64,000 bases of DNA from Agapetus fuscipes. Its lineage: Eukaryota; Arthropoda; Insecta; Trichoptera; Glossosomatidae. The position numbers and the translations under genes are program-made. Each line of letters begins with the position of its first letter. Within the stretch, counting starts at the first letter, position 1. This document shows, piece by piece, positions 1 to 11,523 of the stretch. The notes under the pieces were generated by a model. That model was not told where the DNA came from, searched no databases, and saw only the letters and a program-made list of their open reading frames with translations. The stretch is taken from positions 13,105,229 through 13,169,228 of the forward strand of contig OX637356.1 in the NCBI GenBank assembly GCA_951799405.1. Reading direction: 5' to 3'.

Positions 1-158
1 AGTGACCGGTCTTTAGTAAAGGTTTATGAATTTTTCAACCAAGCGAAGAGCACATTTAGAAATTCAAATGGTACATTTTTTGTGCTCCGCTGGGATTCGA
101 ATCCAAAACTTTCTATTAACGAGTCCAAAGTGTTACCACAGGACTACGGACCGGTCTC
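1..158 (-). repeat. Composite tRNA-derived SINE (S2), partial, cut by window start
   Basis: The reverse strand carries the first S2 tRNA-like head (around 83-158) followed by the linker that includes the conserved tract around CTTCGCTGGGTTGAAAAA. It matches the better copy at 41692-42176. The B box is degenerate. The rest of the element lies outside the window or was truncated. Confidence 0.75.
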
Positions 159-1000
159 AGAACCATATGTTTAATTTTGGGAATTAGCTTCATTGTATTT
201 GCCACATTTTGTCACTGGCGCCCGATACAATGCACAATAAGTACGCAGTAATAATTTCGTACAACTCCGTCGGAGGGAGTTAACTGTTCATCCTTCAACA
301 AGGTATCCGAAGAACTGAAGAATCAGTTCTTTACGTACATTGGCGAAATGTCAAGCCATCAAATACTCCAAGCGTAGCTTCTGACGACTGGACTCGTTGG
401 TACGTCTACTGTCCATTATAACTTGGAGCAGACGCTCATATTAACCTACTAACAAATAAGGCATATTATGCTTGCATAAATAAATCATACATGCATACAC
501 ATATTATTTTATTTCAACATATGAAAAAAAGTCCGTACCGTCCGAGTTCTTGGTTATCTGCATTTTACGATAACTCAGATAATTGTGTTTCTACCATATA
601 AAACTTTACTTTCAAACTCTACAACAGCGCTAACACTTAAACACGAAAAATAAAACCCTCACAAGAGGCGCTGTTTAACTTTCAATACATATTTGGGAAA
701 CGCCACGGCTTAGTGTAGACGTAATGTTTTATTCTTGGAGTTCGTATGCAAAGTGCAGGATAAACTTCAAGGTATTGTGGGGTAGTGGCTTGAGCCACCC
801 TTAGGTCAACTTTGAGAGGATTGTCTACCTGAACAGGATAAAGTCGAACAAAACAGTGGGATTTGTATTCTTTGAATTATTGTAACGTTCAAACAGGTTT
901 AATTTTAGGTAAGAAGTTTTGGAGGATGGCAGTCCCATATAAGAATGAATTTCCTTGCCGAGAAAAAAAATCCACTTTTTTAAACTCACTTTTTGAATTT
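159..1000. other. No gene; contains one dispersed-repeat fragment
   Basis: No coding potential stands out. The part at about 600-760 contains the AGAGGCGCTGTTTAA-type dispersed repeat that recurs around 3555-3670, 5940-6030, 15950-16046, 16320-16440, 30410-30510, 36080-36180, 45310-45400 and 57170-57250. It is probably an old MITE-like repeat, and I could not define its ends. Confidence 0.4.
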
Positions 1001-1007
1001 ATTTTGT

Positions 1008-1497
1008 AGACCAATCTGTAGTTCAGTGGTAACACTTCGGACTCTGAATGGAAGGTTGTGGGTTCAAATCCTGGCGGAGCACAAAAAATATACATTTATA
1101 ATTTCAAATATGCTCTTCGCTGGGTTGAAAAATGTATAAACCTTTAACAATGACCTGTCACCAAAGCGCTGCTTTACAGCAACTGTGTCTTGCTTAAGAA
1201 TTGGCGCTTTGTGGCGACGATAACCACGCTCGTAAAAAAGTAGATAGCTCAATTGGTATAATACTTTTATTCCATGCCGAGAGCAAGGGTTTCTATTTTG
1301 AGGTTTACTCAGCCTTCACAAGAAATAAGAACCAGCCCCCCCGTGAGCTGGGAAACCCCCACTTCAACTGAAAGTGATTGGTGTGAGGCCGGCCCCCTTA
1401 CCCGTAAAAATAAATATGTCCCGAATCGCCACATGCAACCCCTTCGGGGATAACGCAGGCAAGAAGTAACATTATATGTGTAGCTTAGTTGCGTTGT
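1008..1497 (+). repeat. Composite tRNA-derived SINE (S2), near full length
   Basis: It shows the order seen in the reference copy at 41692-42176: tRNA-like head 1 (about 1010-1082), linker, tRNA-like head 2 (about 1238-1300), body with a GAGAACCAGCC tract, and the 3' end TGTGTAGCTTAGTTGCG. The B boxes are mutated, so transcription is unlikely. Confidence 0.85.
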
Positions 1498-1820
1498 ACA
1501 CTGCCAGTTTCAGGGGAAGTAGTACCTCCCAATTTTAAGACGTGTTAGTTTCAATTTACACCTCAAGATGGGAGGTAATGCAACTCCCGAAAATAATTGC
1601 CTACAAATCAAACTCCAAAATGAATTTTAATATAATTGAATTCCATTTAAATTTGTTAAAATTTTACTTTCATGGGTTATTATTTTTCAGGTAAGCTTTT
1701 ATAATTCAAAAGCTCTCCACTCTAAATTTTTTTTTTCACGTTGGGGTCCATGTTTTTCACTTTTTAGTTGCTCCACAACTTTCTCTCCACCCACGTATAC
1801 TCTCTGTACATCCACAGCGT
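1498..1820. other. AT-rich spacer without recognised features
   Basis: I see no coding frame, RNA gene or shared repeat here. Confidence 0.3.
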
Positions 1821-1826
1821 GTCACG

Positions 1827-2010
1827 ACAAATTGGTCGAAGATAACTCGTCCATGGATAAATTAGTCACACGACAGTTAGTCTACATGAAAATTCAGTCA
1901 CATACAACTCGGGAACAGATAACTCATCCATAGACACAACGGTCACGGATAATTTGGTCACACGACTTGTCGGTCAACGACATTTCAGTCACATACAGTA
2001 AAGGTCCACA
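1827..2010 (+). repeat. Degenerate 15-bp minisatellite, locus 1
   Basis: About a dozen consecutive units of 14-16 bp can be laid out by eye, with a consensus close to TCGGTCACAGACAAC. Examples are TTGGTCGAAGATAAC, TCGTCCATGGATAAA and ACGGTCACGGATAAT. The same unit recurs at 2570-2700 on the opposite strand, and at 55675-55860 and 56440-56580. Because 15 bp is five codons, units read in phase as pentapeptides such as SVTDN, but there is no sustained frame. Confidence 0.75.
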
Positions 2011-2296
2011 GAAAGCTCCATCATGGAAAAGGTAACTCTTTTAAAGACGTTTTTGGTTACTTTGGTTTCAATTGATTTAAATTTTCTGTCATGTGACGGT
2101 CTAATGGTTAGCGTTTCGGACTGGAAGATCGTCTACACCAGAGTACACCAAAACCTCTGAGAAGATTTAAGCGCCTGGCTAACCGTTGATAATGCCCATC
2201 GAAGCCTATGGGCGAAACTGTACGGAATAAAAACCAACCAGGCCAAGGCTATACACAGCCCGGAAAAAAAGTTATTGCGTCATCCTAATATTACTT

Positions 2297-2550
2297 CTTT
2301 GACTTATAGGTAAGTATGAAGCTGACCACCAATACTGTAAAAAATGGTTCACTTTGCCAATGTCACCCCTGTTCACGGAATGTAGGCAAGAGTTGCAGGG
2401 TGTATGTACATTTGAGATTTGGGTTTTTATGTTGTACCTACCTAGGTTCACATGCGATATATGCGAGCGTGAAATTGTACGTGTCTGCTTGTGACAATAA
2501 AATTAATATAAATCATAATTGTAATACATCTTTGCAACTTAGATTATAGA
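2297..2550 (+). repeat. S1 LINE-tail/SINE-like repeat
   Basis: The copy starts near GACTTATAGG and passes through the family's TCACTTTGCCAATGTCACCC tract. It ends at the TTTGCAACTTAGATTA segment that normally precedes the (TTAGA)n array. The small open frame inside is only a reading of the repeat. Confidence 0.85.
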
Positions 2551-2569
2551 TGGTGTTGTCTATGGACCA

Positions 2570-2700
2570 TATACTGGATGTGAACGAAATGTAGACGATC
2601 AAAACTCATGTGGATGAGCTCTCGTGTGACTGATTCTTCCATGGCTGAGCTGTCTGTGAACGGGTTATCTGTGACCAATTTGTCGTGGTTCCCTCGCCAG
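2570..2700 (-). repeat. Degenerate 15-bp minisatellite, locus 2
   Basis: Read on the reverse strand, units such as TTGGTCACAGATAAC, CCGTTCACAGACAGC and TCAGCCATGGAAGAA follow each other with 15-bp spacing. This is the same family as 1827-2010 but in opposite orientation, with an S1 copy between the two. Confidence 0.7.
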
Positions 2701-2719
2701 ACCGAGTTTTGAATATTAT

Positions 2720-4080
2720 AATGCACGCTCTCGCCATGCATGAAGAGTATTATCGTATATTTTGGCTTTTGGATGCACGAAATTCACCGAAACTTTGAGA
2801 TAATGCCCAACTTTATAATAGTTTCGTAAACTGGTATTATCATTTTACATACCTGAATGCTATTAATGGATAATAATATATACCTAGGTTCAATTAAATT
2901 AAAAACAAAATGCTCAAAGTAATCATCATACAAATTCAAAGGTTTTTTTTTGAGGTTAAAGAATTTTATTATATTGATACTTGTTGAATGACAGTGTTCT
3001 TGTTTTGTAATTATAATTAAACAGAAATATTTAAATTGAAGCTGAAATATGAGTTAAATAATTTATTATTTTAACAAATGTTAAATGTTGGTTTATCTTT
3101 GCTACTCACATAATACATCAATGTCCATATTCCCCTTGGAATATTATGTCTTAAATAAGGATTATTGTTTTGGCGTCGGAGTACAGGCAATTTTTACGAC
3201 TGCTCTGCACACACAATTGCATTCTCTAGAAAGTTAGGCGCTTCGTTAAGCATGCAGTTGTTGAAATCCACCCGTTGTGTTCACATTCTTTATTATTTCA
3301 ATGTTATATTTGAGCTGATTACAATGAGCTACTCTTTTTATTCCTAAAACGTGTTGTACAAAGTTAATGTAACTTTAATAACCGCAACGTAAAAAACAGC
3401 GTTGATAAATTGATTTCGTAGTAATAAAAATGCAAAAAAAAATCAAATCACCTACAAAGAAATAAATCTTTTTGTTCGCTTTCCTCAACACGAATCTATT
3501 TATATTTCAATTTTAACACATTTTCGTTGAGTATACAACTCTACGTTTACACTTGAAAAAAAATGTATCAAAAATAAAACAGCGCTTCAGTGAACGATTC
3601 AGTTTTTATATAGATTGTAGTAAAACGCTACGGCGGAGTTTAAGCGCAGAGCTTAATACTTGGGGAAACCTAATAAACTATTCAATCACCCGTGCTACGC
3701 ATCCGGTCGTAGATTTCCTGTGCGAGTGGAACCTTTTTATTCTTACAGGATGTTGCGTGCTTGTTTATTTCATTACGGGCTGCGATACAATCTAATCTGC
3801 AGATAATAATTTATCATTCCCCTTTCGCACTGAAACGTAGTCTATGGTTCTACGGAATGATGTGAAAATACTTGAATATCTTTTTTAAAGCTGTATTAGA
3901 TTTTTTATAAAAGATTTTGTCTTGAATAACGTGTATCCTGCGCATGTTTCATTAAAATAAATCTGGATTGATGTTATTGACAACCTTAGGCTTCATTAGG
4001 AAGATAAAAACTGTACTTCAAGTGAAGCTGTATCTTTTTTTTTAAACATATTTGTCAAGAAGAATGGCATTCACTTACCT
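2720..4080. other. AT-rich stretch without genes
   Basis: Only short frames are present. The piece at about 3555-3670 matches the dispersed AGAGGCGCT-type repeat in degenerate form. Nothing else could be supported. Confidence 0.35.
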
Positions 4081-4084
4081 ATTT

Positions 4085-4285
4085 AGCTTGGCCAGAAAAA
4101 CCCCTGTTTCGGAAGGACGACAAGAGTTGCAGAGTTGATGTTTATTTGAAATTGGGTTTTTATGTTGTTACACATGCTGCATGTGCACATGCAAAATAAA
4201 TCAAACCTCACTAATTGAAAAAAAGCTTTTCAACTCCCACCGCCTTTCCTTAAAACCGGGGTGGCATTGGCAAAAGTAAATCAAG
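4085..4285. repeat. Two opposed fragments of S1
   Basis: The left part (about 4085-4195) is S1 forward (CCCTGTTTCGGAAGGACG and following). The right part (about 4195-4285) is S1 reverse. They meet at a small palindromic stretch around CATGCTGCATGTGCACATGC. Confidence 0.65.
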
Positions 4286-4325
4286 TTCTCACTGCAAGGA
4301 ACTAAAATACTAATTTCTAATCACA

Positions 4326-4590
4326 AATACGTCTAATCTAATCTAATCTAATCTAAGCTGCAAAGATATATATCATTTAAGATTTATATTAAATGCATTC
4401 CCACAAGCAGATATGTATAATTTCGCGCTACCACATGCCGCATGTGGACCTACAATATAAAAACCAAATCTCAAATGAACATAAGCCTTGCAACTCTTGC
4501 CGTCCTTCCCTGAAACAGGGGTGACATTGGCAAAGTGAACCAATTTTTTATGTTATGGGTGGTCAGCCGCATAACAACCTATAAGTCAAG
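4326..4590 (-). repeat. S1 repeat with (TCTAA)n tail
   Basis: On the forward strand the element begins with four TCTAA units at about 4331-4355 and continues to GTCAAGGAACATAC. This is a full-length S1 copy in reverse orientation, very similar to the copy at 8455-8722. Confidence 0.9.
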
Positions 4591-4602
4591 GAACATACAT
4601 GA

Positions 4603-4890
4603 CAAACGTAAGTTGGATATTTTGGCCAATGTAAACTCTGTCTCAGGGAGAGGCGACAAAAGTTGCAGAACTTATGTGAATTTAAGATTTGGGTTTTATT
4701 TTGCTATTCAAATTAAAGATGAATTGTAGACCTTAAAATCTAAATCTAAATCTAAATCTAACGCATTCCCACAAGCAGGCATGTATAATTTCACGTTAAC
4801 ACATGCCGCATGTGGACCTACAATATAAAACCCAATATCAAATGAACATAAGACCTGCAACTCTTGCCGACCTTCCCTGAAGCAGAGAAC
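4603..4890. repeat. Tail-to-tail S1 pair
   Basis: A forward S1 fragment (about 4603-4757) ends in an AAATCT-repeat tail. It is directly followed by a reverse S1 copy (about 4757-4890), whose usual tail is fused to that array. Confidence 0.75.
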
Positions 4891-5351
4891 CTTAAATTTA
4901 TTTATTTTTGTTCAAACTTCTACGCAACGCATGTTCTATGATATTTTTATATCTGAGAAGGATTGCTAGCCCAAAGCGGAAAAGGTGATTTTTTTTACAG
5001 CGAGAATATAAATTGTAAGGATATAACACCGTGTAATTAAGTATATGGATTTACATGAACGTAATTACATAGAACGTAGTACTACTGACTTACATTTCGG
5101 TATTCAAAATGTATCGTTCCACTCGTTCCAAATAGATGATACGTAAACAGCTCTATAGGCCATCGCAGGGTACCTACTGCTCTACATTATCTCACACAAA
5201 TGGGCGTTAAATATCACGCACTATAAATGACAGTTTGAACGAATATGTAGAGCGGAGATGTGGATAAAGGAGTTTATCTTTAAAAAACAGACCTTATTGG
5301 AAACAGGTCTGTTTTTTAAAGGTCAATCATTTTTGAGAACAAAAAAAAACG

Positions 5352-5660
5352 CATGTAGTGTAACTTCTTACCTGCGTTATCCTCGAAGGCGTTGCACGAG
5401 GCGATTCGGGACCTATTTATTTTTAAGGGTAAGGGAACCGGCCTCACACCAACCACTTTCAGTTGAATTGGAGGTTTCCCAGTGTCCGGGGGTGCTGATT
5501 CTCATTTCTATGAAGCCTGTGTACATCTTGCCGGTATTTATTTTTGGTTTGAAATATACACCGAAATGGGAAATCATTTCTGACACCCACGGTGGGGATC
5601 TAACCCTTGCTCTCGGCATTAAATGCAATCGTTCTACCAACTAAGCTATCGACCGCACCA
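5352..5660 (-). repeat. S2 SINE, head-2 (long variant) plus body
   Basis: The reverse strand reads tRNA-like head 2 (about 5588-5655), the TTTCGGTGTATATTTCAAAC segment, the body and the 3' end. Head 1 is missing. The longer variant of head 2 has a stronger T-arm. The frame that crosses this region is a repeat artefact. Confidence 0.8.
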
Positions 5661-6170
5661 AACTAAAATTCTAGTAAAAAAATTTTTTTACATTCTTTCA
5701 TAATTTTTTTGCCAAAAGGCATAAAGGCTTTGCAATCTTTTATTTCGTAGCTGTAAAAAGTGTACGAGTATTATTTAAAATTGTGATAAAGCATTTTTCG
5801 ACCGTAACAAAGCGTTATTCTGGAGATTAAATGGTTTCGTGGACCGCCAGGGGAAATTATCTTTATGGCATTGCTTTATCCAAAGTACAAGTCTTCAAGT
5901 TTAAACATAACCATATCGTTCAACAAACATGTATGGATCCTGAAACACTCTCTAGAGGCAGCGTTTTATTTTCCATACATTTTTTGGGAAACGCTTTTGT
6001 ATAGTATAAACGTGCTTGAGTACTCGTAGAGTGTCACGGGAGCCGTCAAACTTGAACATTAAAGAAAACATCTATCTCAAAAGCAGAACGGATTTTAATT
6101 TCAAAGAGAATCCAAGAAACATCTCTCTTATCCCTTTTTCATATATTTGGTGTATTGTGTATATTTCCTT
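5661..6170. other. No gene; dispersed repeat fragment
   Basis: The part around 5940-6030 is a copy of the dispersed AGAGGCAGCGTTTTA-type repeat. The rest shows nothing I can assign. Confidence 0.35.
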
Positions 6171-6410
6171 GACTCATAAGTTGGTACAAGGTTGACAAGC
6201 CTTACTTTAAAAAATATTTCACTTTGCCGATGTGACCCCTGTTTCAGGGAAGGCTAAATTCTCAGAGCGTATATTCACTTGAGATTGGATTTTTACGTTT
6301 TAAGTCCATTTAAGTCCATGTGCAAGCGTGAACTTAGGCGTGTCTACTTATGGCAATTCACGAAATATGAATCTCAAATGTAATATGTCTTTTCAATTGC
6401 AATTTTAAAA
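6171..6410 (+). repeat. S1 repeat, diverged
   Basis: It follows the S1 order from CTCATAAGTTGGTAC through TTTCACTTTGCCGATGTGAC to the 3' segment. No tail array is left. Confidence 0.75.
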
Positions 6411-6782
6411 TAAAATTACAGATATATAATGAAAACACAATTTTTTCAAGGAAACAATTTTTTCTTAACCTTTTTTTTTAAAACCAAGTCACTAAAAATG
6501 CATTTAACAATGCTTGCATCACGTATGAGTTTAAATAAGGTTAGAGAACTCAAAGAAAGCAGTAATAAAAAGGTTGTTACGCCAAGTCATTTGGAAAGTT
6601 TTATGTGTCGCAGCAGAGAAACAGTTGAGTTCCTGACTAGAAGACTAGAAGTACAAACTTAAAAAATGAACTTATCGCAAGTAGTAAAGAGTTCCTTTGT
6701 TTGACCGTTATATGTGTTTTCTTATCTGACAAACTGATAGAAATATGCATAAAATGTAGACTGAATATTAAGGTTTTAGATA

Positions 6783-7162
6783 GACCGGTCCGTAGTTCAG
6801 TGGTAACACTTCGGACTCGTAAATGTAAGGTTGTGGATTCGAATCCTGGCGGAGCACAAAAATATACCATTTCTATTTTTAAATTTGCTCTTCGCTGGGT
6901 TGAAAAATTTATAAACCTTTACCAATGACCGGTCACCAAAGGTCCATCCAGCCTTACAGCAACTGGGTCTTGCTTGAGTATTGGCGCTTTGAAGCGACGA
7001 CGGTCAAGCTCGTAAAAAGGTAGATAGCTCAATTGGTAGAATGCTTGCATTCCATGCCGAGAGCAAGGGTTCGATCTCAAAAGCCTCAAAGATCCCAAGA
7101 AATGAGAACCACCCCTTCCGGGAGCTGGGTAACCCCCATTTCAACTAAAAGTGGTTGATGTG
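6783..7162 (+). repeat. S2 composite SINE, 3' truncated
   Basis: tRNA-like head 1 (6785-6858; A box TAGTTCAGTGG and a B-box-like GATTCGAATCC), linker, head 2 (about 7017-7085) and the start of the body are present. The copy stops at the CAACTAAAAGTGGTTGATG segment, short of the usual 3' end. Confidence 0.85.
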
Positions 7163-7164
7163 AC

Positions 7165-7341
7165 GCCTTTTACACAATTTGAGCTAAGAAAAATACCTAA
7201 AACTTAGTGGTTTTTTAGTATTTACAAAATCAATTTCTAGCATTTATAAAGCACATTGGTCCAGTACACATGCATACATTCTCGTGTGAAATTGTCTCTG
7301 ATGGAGATAAGACAAACAAGCACTAAGGGGATGATTTTTTT
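7165..7341 (-). repeat. M-family MITE, partial
   Basis: It contains the M internal segments (ACATTGGTCCAGTACACATG, AAATTGTCTCTGATGG) and the terminus CAAACAAGCACTAAGGGG. The opposite end is missing. Confidence 0.7.
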
Positions 7342-7565
7342 AAAAGTTTATGAGGTATTACAAAAAAGAGCTTTATTTTCACAAATTGAGCATTAATTCG
7401 AGTACTTTCGACTTGCTTACGTCGTTTTCAAGAGGACACCATAATGACGAATGGAAAATGACGGTAGCAATATGAAAGTACTCGAGGTGAAATAAATATT
7501 TAATTTATGAAAATAAATCTCTGTGTTTTAAATTTTTATAATTCCTCATAAAAATCAACTTTTAC
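7340..7565. repeat. Foldback element with long imperfect inverted arms
   Basis: The left arm (about 7340-7410, ending ATTCGAGTACTTTC) is the reverse complement of the right arm (about 7474-7565, starting GAAAGTACTCGAGG), with mismatches. A half copy related to the right arm sits at about 39100-39220. The arms resemble terminal sequences of Penelope-like elements, but this is inference. Confidence 0.6.
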
Positions 7566-7569
7566 CGTT

Positions 7570-8220
7570 TGAATACACAAACCCTTAAAAGTTTAATCAA
7601 AGTAATATAAATAAGAAGTAAACTAAAGTTACAGAATGTGTCTTTCCACTAAGAAGATTTAATTTTAAGATTTTAAAGCTACGTATTAAATAACAAAAAT
7701 CTTTATACTGTCATAATATTTTAAGAGACATGTAATGTGTAAACTTTCCAGGACATATTTCACGAGCGGGGTCAAAAGTTTCTTTGGAAAGGAATAGCAT
7801 TTAAGAGTTGCGCTCAAAACTGTTTCATATTTATGTGGAGTTGAATAATGAATGGTTTTCGGGGCAAGAAAAGTTGAAAACAAAATACGAAGAAGTGAGT
7901 GAGAACACTTTTAGAGTGGAAAAATGTTTTGGTTGGGAATAATACAAGAGATAAAACTAAATGTATGAAATCATACCTGATATTTTATTGAGCTGAGAGA
8001 ATACACTTTAATCGTATATGTGAGAAAAGGAGGCTTCCACTTAAGTCCTAAAATAATAATCGTATGGCGTAGAACCTATTTATTCTTACAATAAAGAGGG
8101 TTGAACTTACCACCAACCCCTTCAATTGAAGTGTAGGTTTTTCAGTGCTTTGAAATTGAAGTTTAAGGGTCTGTGTATTGTCGTTGAAAAGATTAATTTG
8201 AAAATAATCAGGCAAAAATA
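7570..8220. other. No supported gene
   Basis: Short frames only. I see no family motif and no repeat shared with the rest of the window. Confidence 0.3.
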
Positions 8221-8228
8221 CAAAACAG

Positions 8229-8413
8229 CGTTTTTCTTCACGAGTTTGTTTTTGTACCCCGAGCGCTTGCTGAGTGTTAACACGCCATTTTCAAGAGAAC
8301 AACACACCGTTTTCAAGATAATAACAACCCATTTTTAAGAGTATAATCCAAAAAGCTGTGTTAACACTCTGAAAGTGCTCGAGATAATAAACCAACTCGT
8401 GAAGAAAAACTTT
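8229..8413. repeat. Foldback element with arms of about 57 bp
   Basis: The left arm at 8229-8285 (TTTTTCTTCACGAG ... GAGTGTTAACACG) pairs with the right arm at 8357-8413 (TGTTAACACTC ... CTCGTGAAGAAAAA). The arms are imperfect. The centre holds repeated TTTTCAAGA tracts. Confidence 0.7.
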
Positions 8414-8454
8414 CCTCCTATTTTTGCATTATCAATTTAAATTCGTTAAACATT

Positions 8455-8722
8455 CTAATCTAATCTAATCTAATCTAAGCTGCAAAGATATATATCATTT
8501 AAGATTTAAATTAAATGCATTCCCACAAGCAGATATGTATAACTTCGCGCTAACACATGCCGCATGTGGACCTACAATATAAAAACCCAATCTCAAATGA
8601 ACATAAGCCTTGCAACTCTTGCCGTCCTTCCCTGAAACAGGGGTGACATTGGCAAAGTGAACCAATTTTTTATATTATGGGTGGTCAGCCGCATAACAAC
8701 CTATAAGTCAAGGAACATACAT
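8455..8722 (-). repeat. S1 repeat with (TCTAA)n tail
   Basis: A full-length reverse S1, nearly the same sequence as 4326-4590. It has the tail array at its left end and GTCAAGGAACATAC at its right end. Confidence 0.9.
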
Positions 8723-8976
8723 GAATGGAACTGGAACATACATGAATGGAAATGGAAGGAACAAACATTCATAATATCATATTGTAAAGAACTGTATGAA
8801 TACACTAACCATATGTTTGTATGATAGTTTAACAGAAAGACGGACCGGTCTTTCCATTCAGATACGTTTGCGCAAATATTTACGCAGAGCTTTGCGGCAG
8901 ATTTTCGCAACGTGGAAGCCCCTGCTGAGCTCCTCTGCAAATAATGCCACAGGGTTCTGCTTCAAACTTCAACTCA

Positions 8977-9525
8977 TATAATCTATAATAATCTATAATC
9001 TAAGTTGCAAGGATATATTCATTTAAAGCTCTCAGATGTATGCCCACAAACCAACAAATGTGGTTCGCGCTTACAAATGCTGAATGTGTACTTACAAATA
9101 AAATCCAAACCTCAAATGAACATAAGCCCCGCAACTTTTGCCGACCTTCCCTGAAACAGGGGTGACATTGGCAAAGTGAACCATTTTTTACAATATGGGT
9201 GGTCAGCCTGATACCAACCTATAAGTCAAGGAATATGAATAATAAATTACATTTAAATATAAAAAAGAACAAAACCTTACAAAGAAATCTATACAAAAAA
9301 AGTCAAAAATTTCCTATGCAAAAAATGTAGCAAATGAATACACCAACATTAGAAATCAACATTGCAGATTAGCCGCCACTTCTTCCTGTCCTTGCATACT
9401 TCTTTCATTTCATGCAGAGTCATAACCTTTTTCATACAAGTCCTCCTTTTATTATGACTCTGGATATCCCATTCATTCGCTATTTCAGAGATTTGATCCT
9501 TCCATACTATATATTATAATCTTAT
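8977..9525 (-). pseudogene. LINE 3' end: decayed ORF2 C-terminus continuous with the S1 tail
   Basis: Read on the reverse strand, 9355-9510 encodes a LINE C-terminal stretch (QISEIANEWDIQS, then CMKKVMTLHEMKEV and DRKKWRLIC). It is clearly related to the better preserved copy at 55880-56385. A 3' untranslated stretch follows (about 9235-9355) and then a complete S1 unit (8977-9235). The same join, with the same intervening sequence, occurs at 33853-34283, and its UTR part recurs at 27285-27660. S1 is therefore at least in part the 3' tail of this LINE. No reverse transcriptase core is present. The clade is probably RTE-like, from the C-terminal style only. Confidence 0.8.
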
Positions 9526-9660
9526 GATTTTATTTGATACCGCGTTACTATTTGAATTCTTCATTGAGCTTTGAAAAAAAATCCATGTGTGTCCCATGCA
9601 TTCATTTTTCTTTGTATGGCTAAGTCAAAACTAGCAAGTCATTGCGGAATTACATAACAG

Positions 9661-9918
9661 TAGTACTATTAGTGCTTGTCTGTCTTATGTGCATAAAATG
9701 TGATTCCACTTGAGCAATGTGTGTATGTGTACTGAGACAATGTGTCTTTTGAAAACTGGAAATTTAATTAAAAATATACCTAAAACATCTCTCACATTAT
9801 CGTGGTTTACGCTTTTTTCGTAGCTCAGATTGTCAAGAATGTAATTCTAAAGACGATTTCATTGAGAGGCCATCTTTGAATGAAATGGCAGATAAACTAA
9901 ACAAGTACTAGAGGGATG
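9661..9918. mobile_element. M-family MITE with 4-bp target duplication ACAG
   Basis: A 258-bp element bounded by ACAG at 9657-9660 and 9919-9922. The ends are mutated relative to the family (AGTGCTTGTCTG left, CAAGTACTAGAGGGATG right). It has the standard interior (ACTCTCACATTATCG-like, TAGCTCAGATTGT). There is no coding capacity. Confidence 0.8.
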
Positions 9919-9954
9919 ACAGTGTAAAATTGGCACTGAATATATTACCTATTC

Positions 9955-10045
9955 ACCTTCTCTTAAACAAGGGTGGCATTGGCAAAGTGAACAATTTAAA
10001 CAGGATGTTAGATTTACCCCATACCAACCTATAAGTCACAGAACA
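9955..10045 (-). repeat. S1 fragment
   Basis: Only the 5' third is present, from AAACAAGGGTGGCATTGGC to CCTATAAGTCACAGAAC. Confidence 0.65.
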
Positions 10046-10700
10046 CAAACAATGAATAGAATTTAAGTGCACAAAAACAAGAAAACTTAAAAAAAATGAA
10101 AAATGAAAACAGTTATAGGTATATTAATTACATCAAATGAAAATAAAAAAAGAAGCCGCCAACATTTTAGATCAACATTACAGATTAACCGCCATTTTTG
10201 CATTAACGTATACATATAGGTACTTGCTCATAATGTTTAAAAATACTATTATGCTCATTGTCAATCGAAAATTAATTAATGATAATTAAATCAATCATTT
10301 ATCTGATTTGCATCACGCTTATCAATTTTCAATCAGAGCTTTAGCTTTTCGCACACAAATAGAATCGTTTTAATTCGAACGCAATCTGTTTCATGGCTTT
10401 GTGCTCCATAAGCAGACTGTTTGCCGGGCGCTCGCCAAATCTCTATCGACTTTTCGGCCATTGAGAGCGGTTTGCTCTATGACCGAAAATAGAGATTCAA
10501 ATCGAATCATCACGGGCTCTTTGTTTTATCATCACCTTATTGCTTTTTTGTCTTATCTCAAACAAAGGTAATTTCGCAGGAGCAATGTTTGTACGCGTAA
10601 AAAAATAATTAAATTAGGCTGATTTATTTGGTGAGCGCTGTTTTTGTGTGTATCACACCTCAAGAGCACTCTGTACAAATATATCTTACAGGTTGGTTCT
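10046..10700. other. No gene; short shared module near its end
   Basis: About 10617-10670 carries a GTGAGCGCTGTTTTTGTGTG module that recurs at 28971-29030 and, inverted, at 36010-36065. At the latter two sites it abuts S2. The rest is unassigned. Confidence 0.4.
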
Positions 10701-10701
10701 T

Positions 10702-10957
10702 TCCTTAATTTATAGGTTGCTATGTGGCTGACCACCCATACTGTAAAAAAATGGTTCACTTTGATAATGTCGCTCCTGTTTCAGGGAAGATAGGCTAGAG
10801 TTGCAGGGCTTATGCTCATTTGAGATTCTGGATTTTATATTGAAGGTCCACATGCGGAACGTGTAAGCGCGCACTTATACGTGTCTGGTTATCGAAATGC
10901 ATTTAATATGAATCTTAAGTGTAATATATCTTTAAAACTTAGATTGTAGATTATAGA
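10702..10957 (+). repeat. S1 repeat
   Basis: A complete copy from AATTTATAGGTTGCTATG to the CTTAGATTGTAGATTA end. The tail array has decayed. Confidence 0.85.
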
Positions 10958-10961
10958 ATGC

Positions 10962-11124
10962 TGGAAATTTGATTTTGAAAGTATCAAAAACAACTCTCAT
11001 ATTATCGTGTTTTACGTTTTTTGTTGTTGCTCAGTTTATAAATAATATGATTCTTCAAACAATTTTATTTAAAGGTTATCTTTTAATCAAATGGTAGATA
11101 AGTCAAACAAGCGCTGGGGGAACG
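10962..11124. repeat. M-family MITE, right half
   Basis: Starts inside the element (GAATGCTGGAAATTTG) directly after the S1 end. It runs to the terminus CAAGCGCTGGGGGAACG. Confidence 0.7.
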
Positions 11125-11523
11125 TTGTACCCCGAGTAAAAAAAAAGTACATAAACTACTCTCCATCGCGTAAATGAAAACGTATGGAATATTCAACGGC
11201 ACTCCTGGTGAGTAATTTATATTTGATACATCTTTTTAGATTTACGTTATCGAGAGGATTGTATGTCAATATTTTATACTCACGAAACTGATGAAAAGAG
11301 ATCAAACGAACCGATTTCAATCAGAGAGTATGAAATGCGTTTCATTTATATTTAAATTGCAGTTAAATTGCAGCGAAGAGCATAATAGTTGAAAATATAC
11401 ATGGTATAAGTGACTGAAGCACTCTCCCACCACCTCCCACCCTATAATCTATCTATCTATAATCTTAGTTGCTATAATCTAAGTTGCAAGTGCGAACTTG
11501 TACTGTCTGGTTGTGAAAATGCA

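Noticed and set aside
2093..2150. tRNA-like A box (TCTAATGGTTAGCG)
   Set aside because: No B box or foldable cloverleaf follows; probably a SINE scrap or chance.
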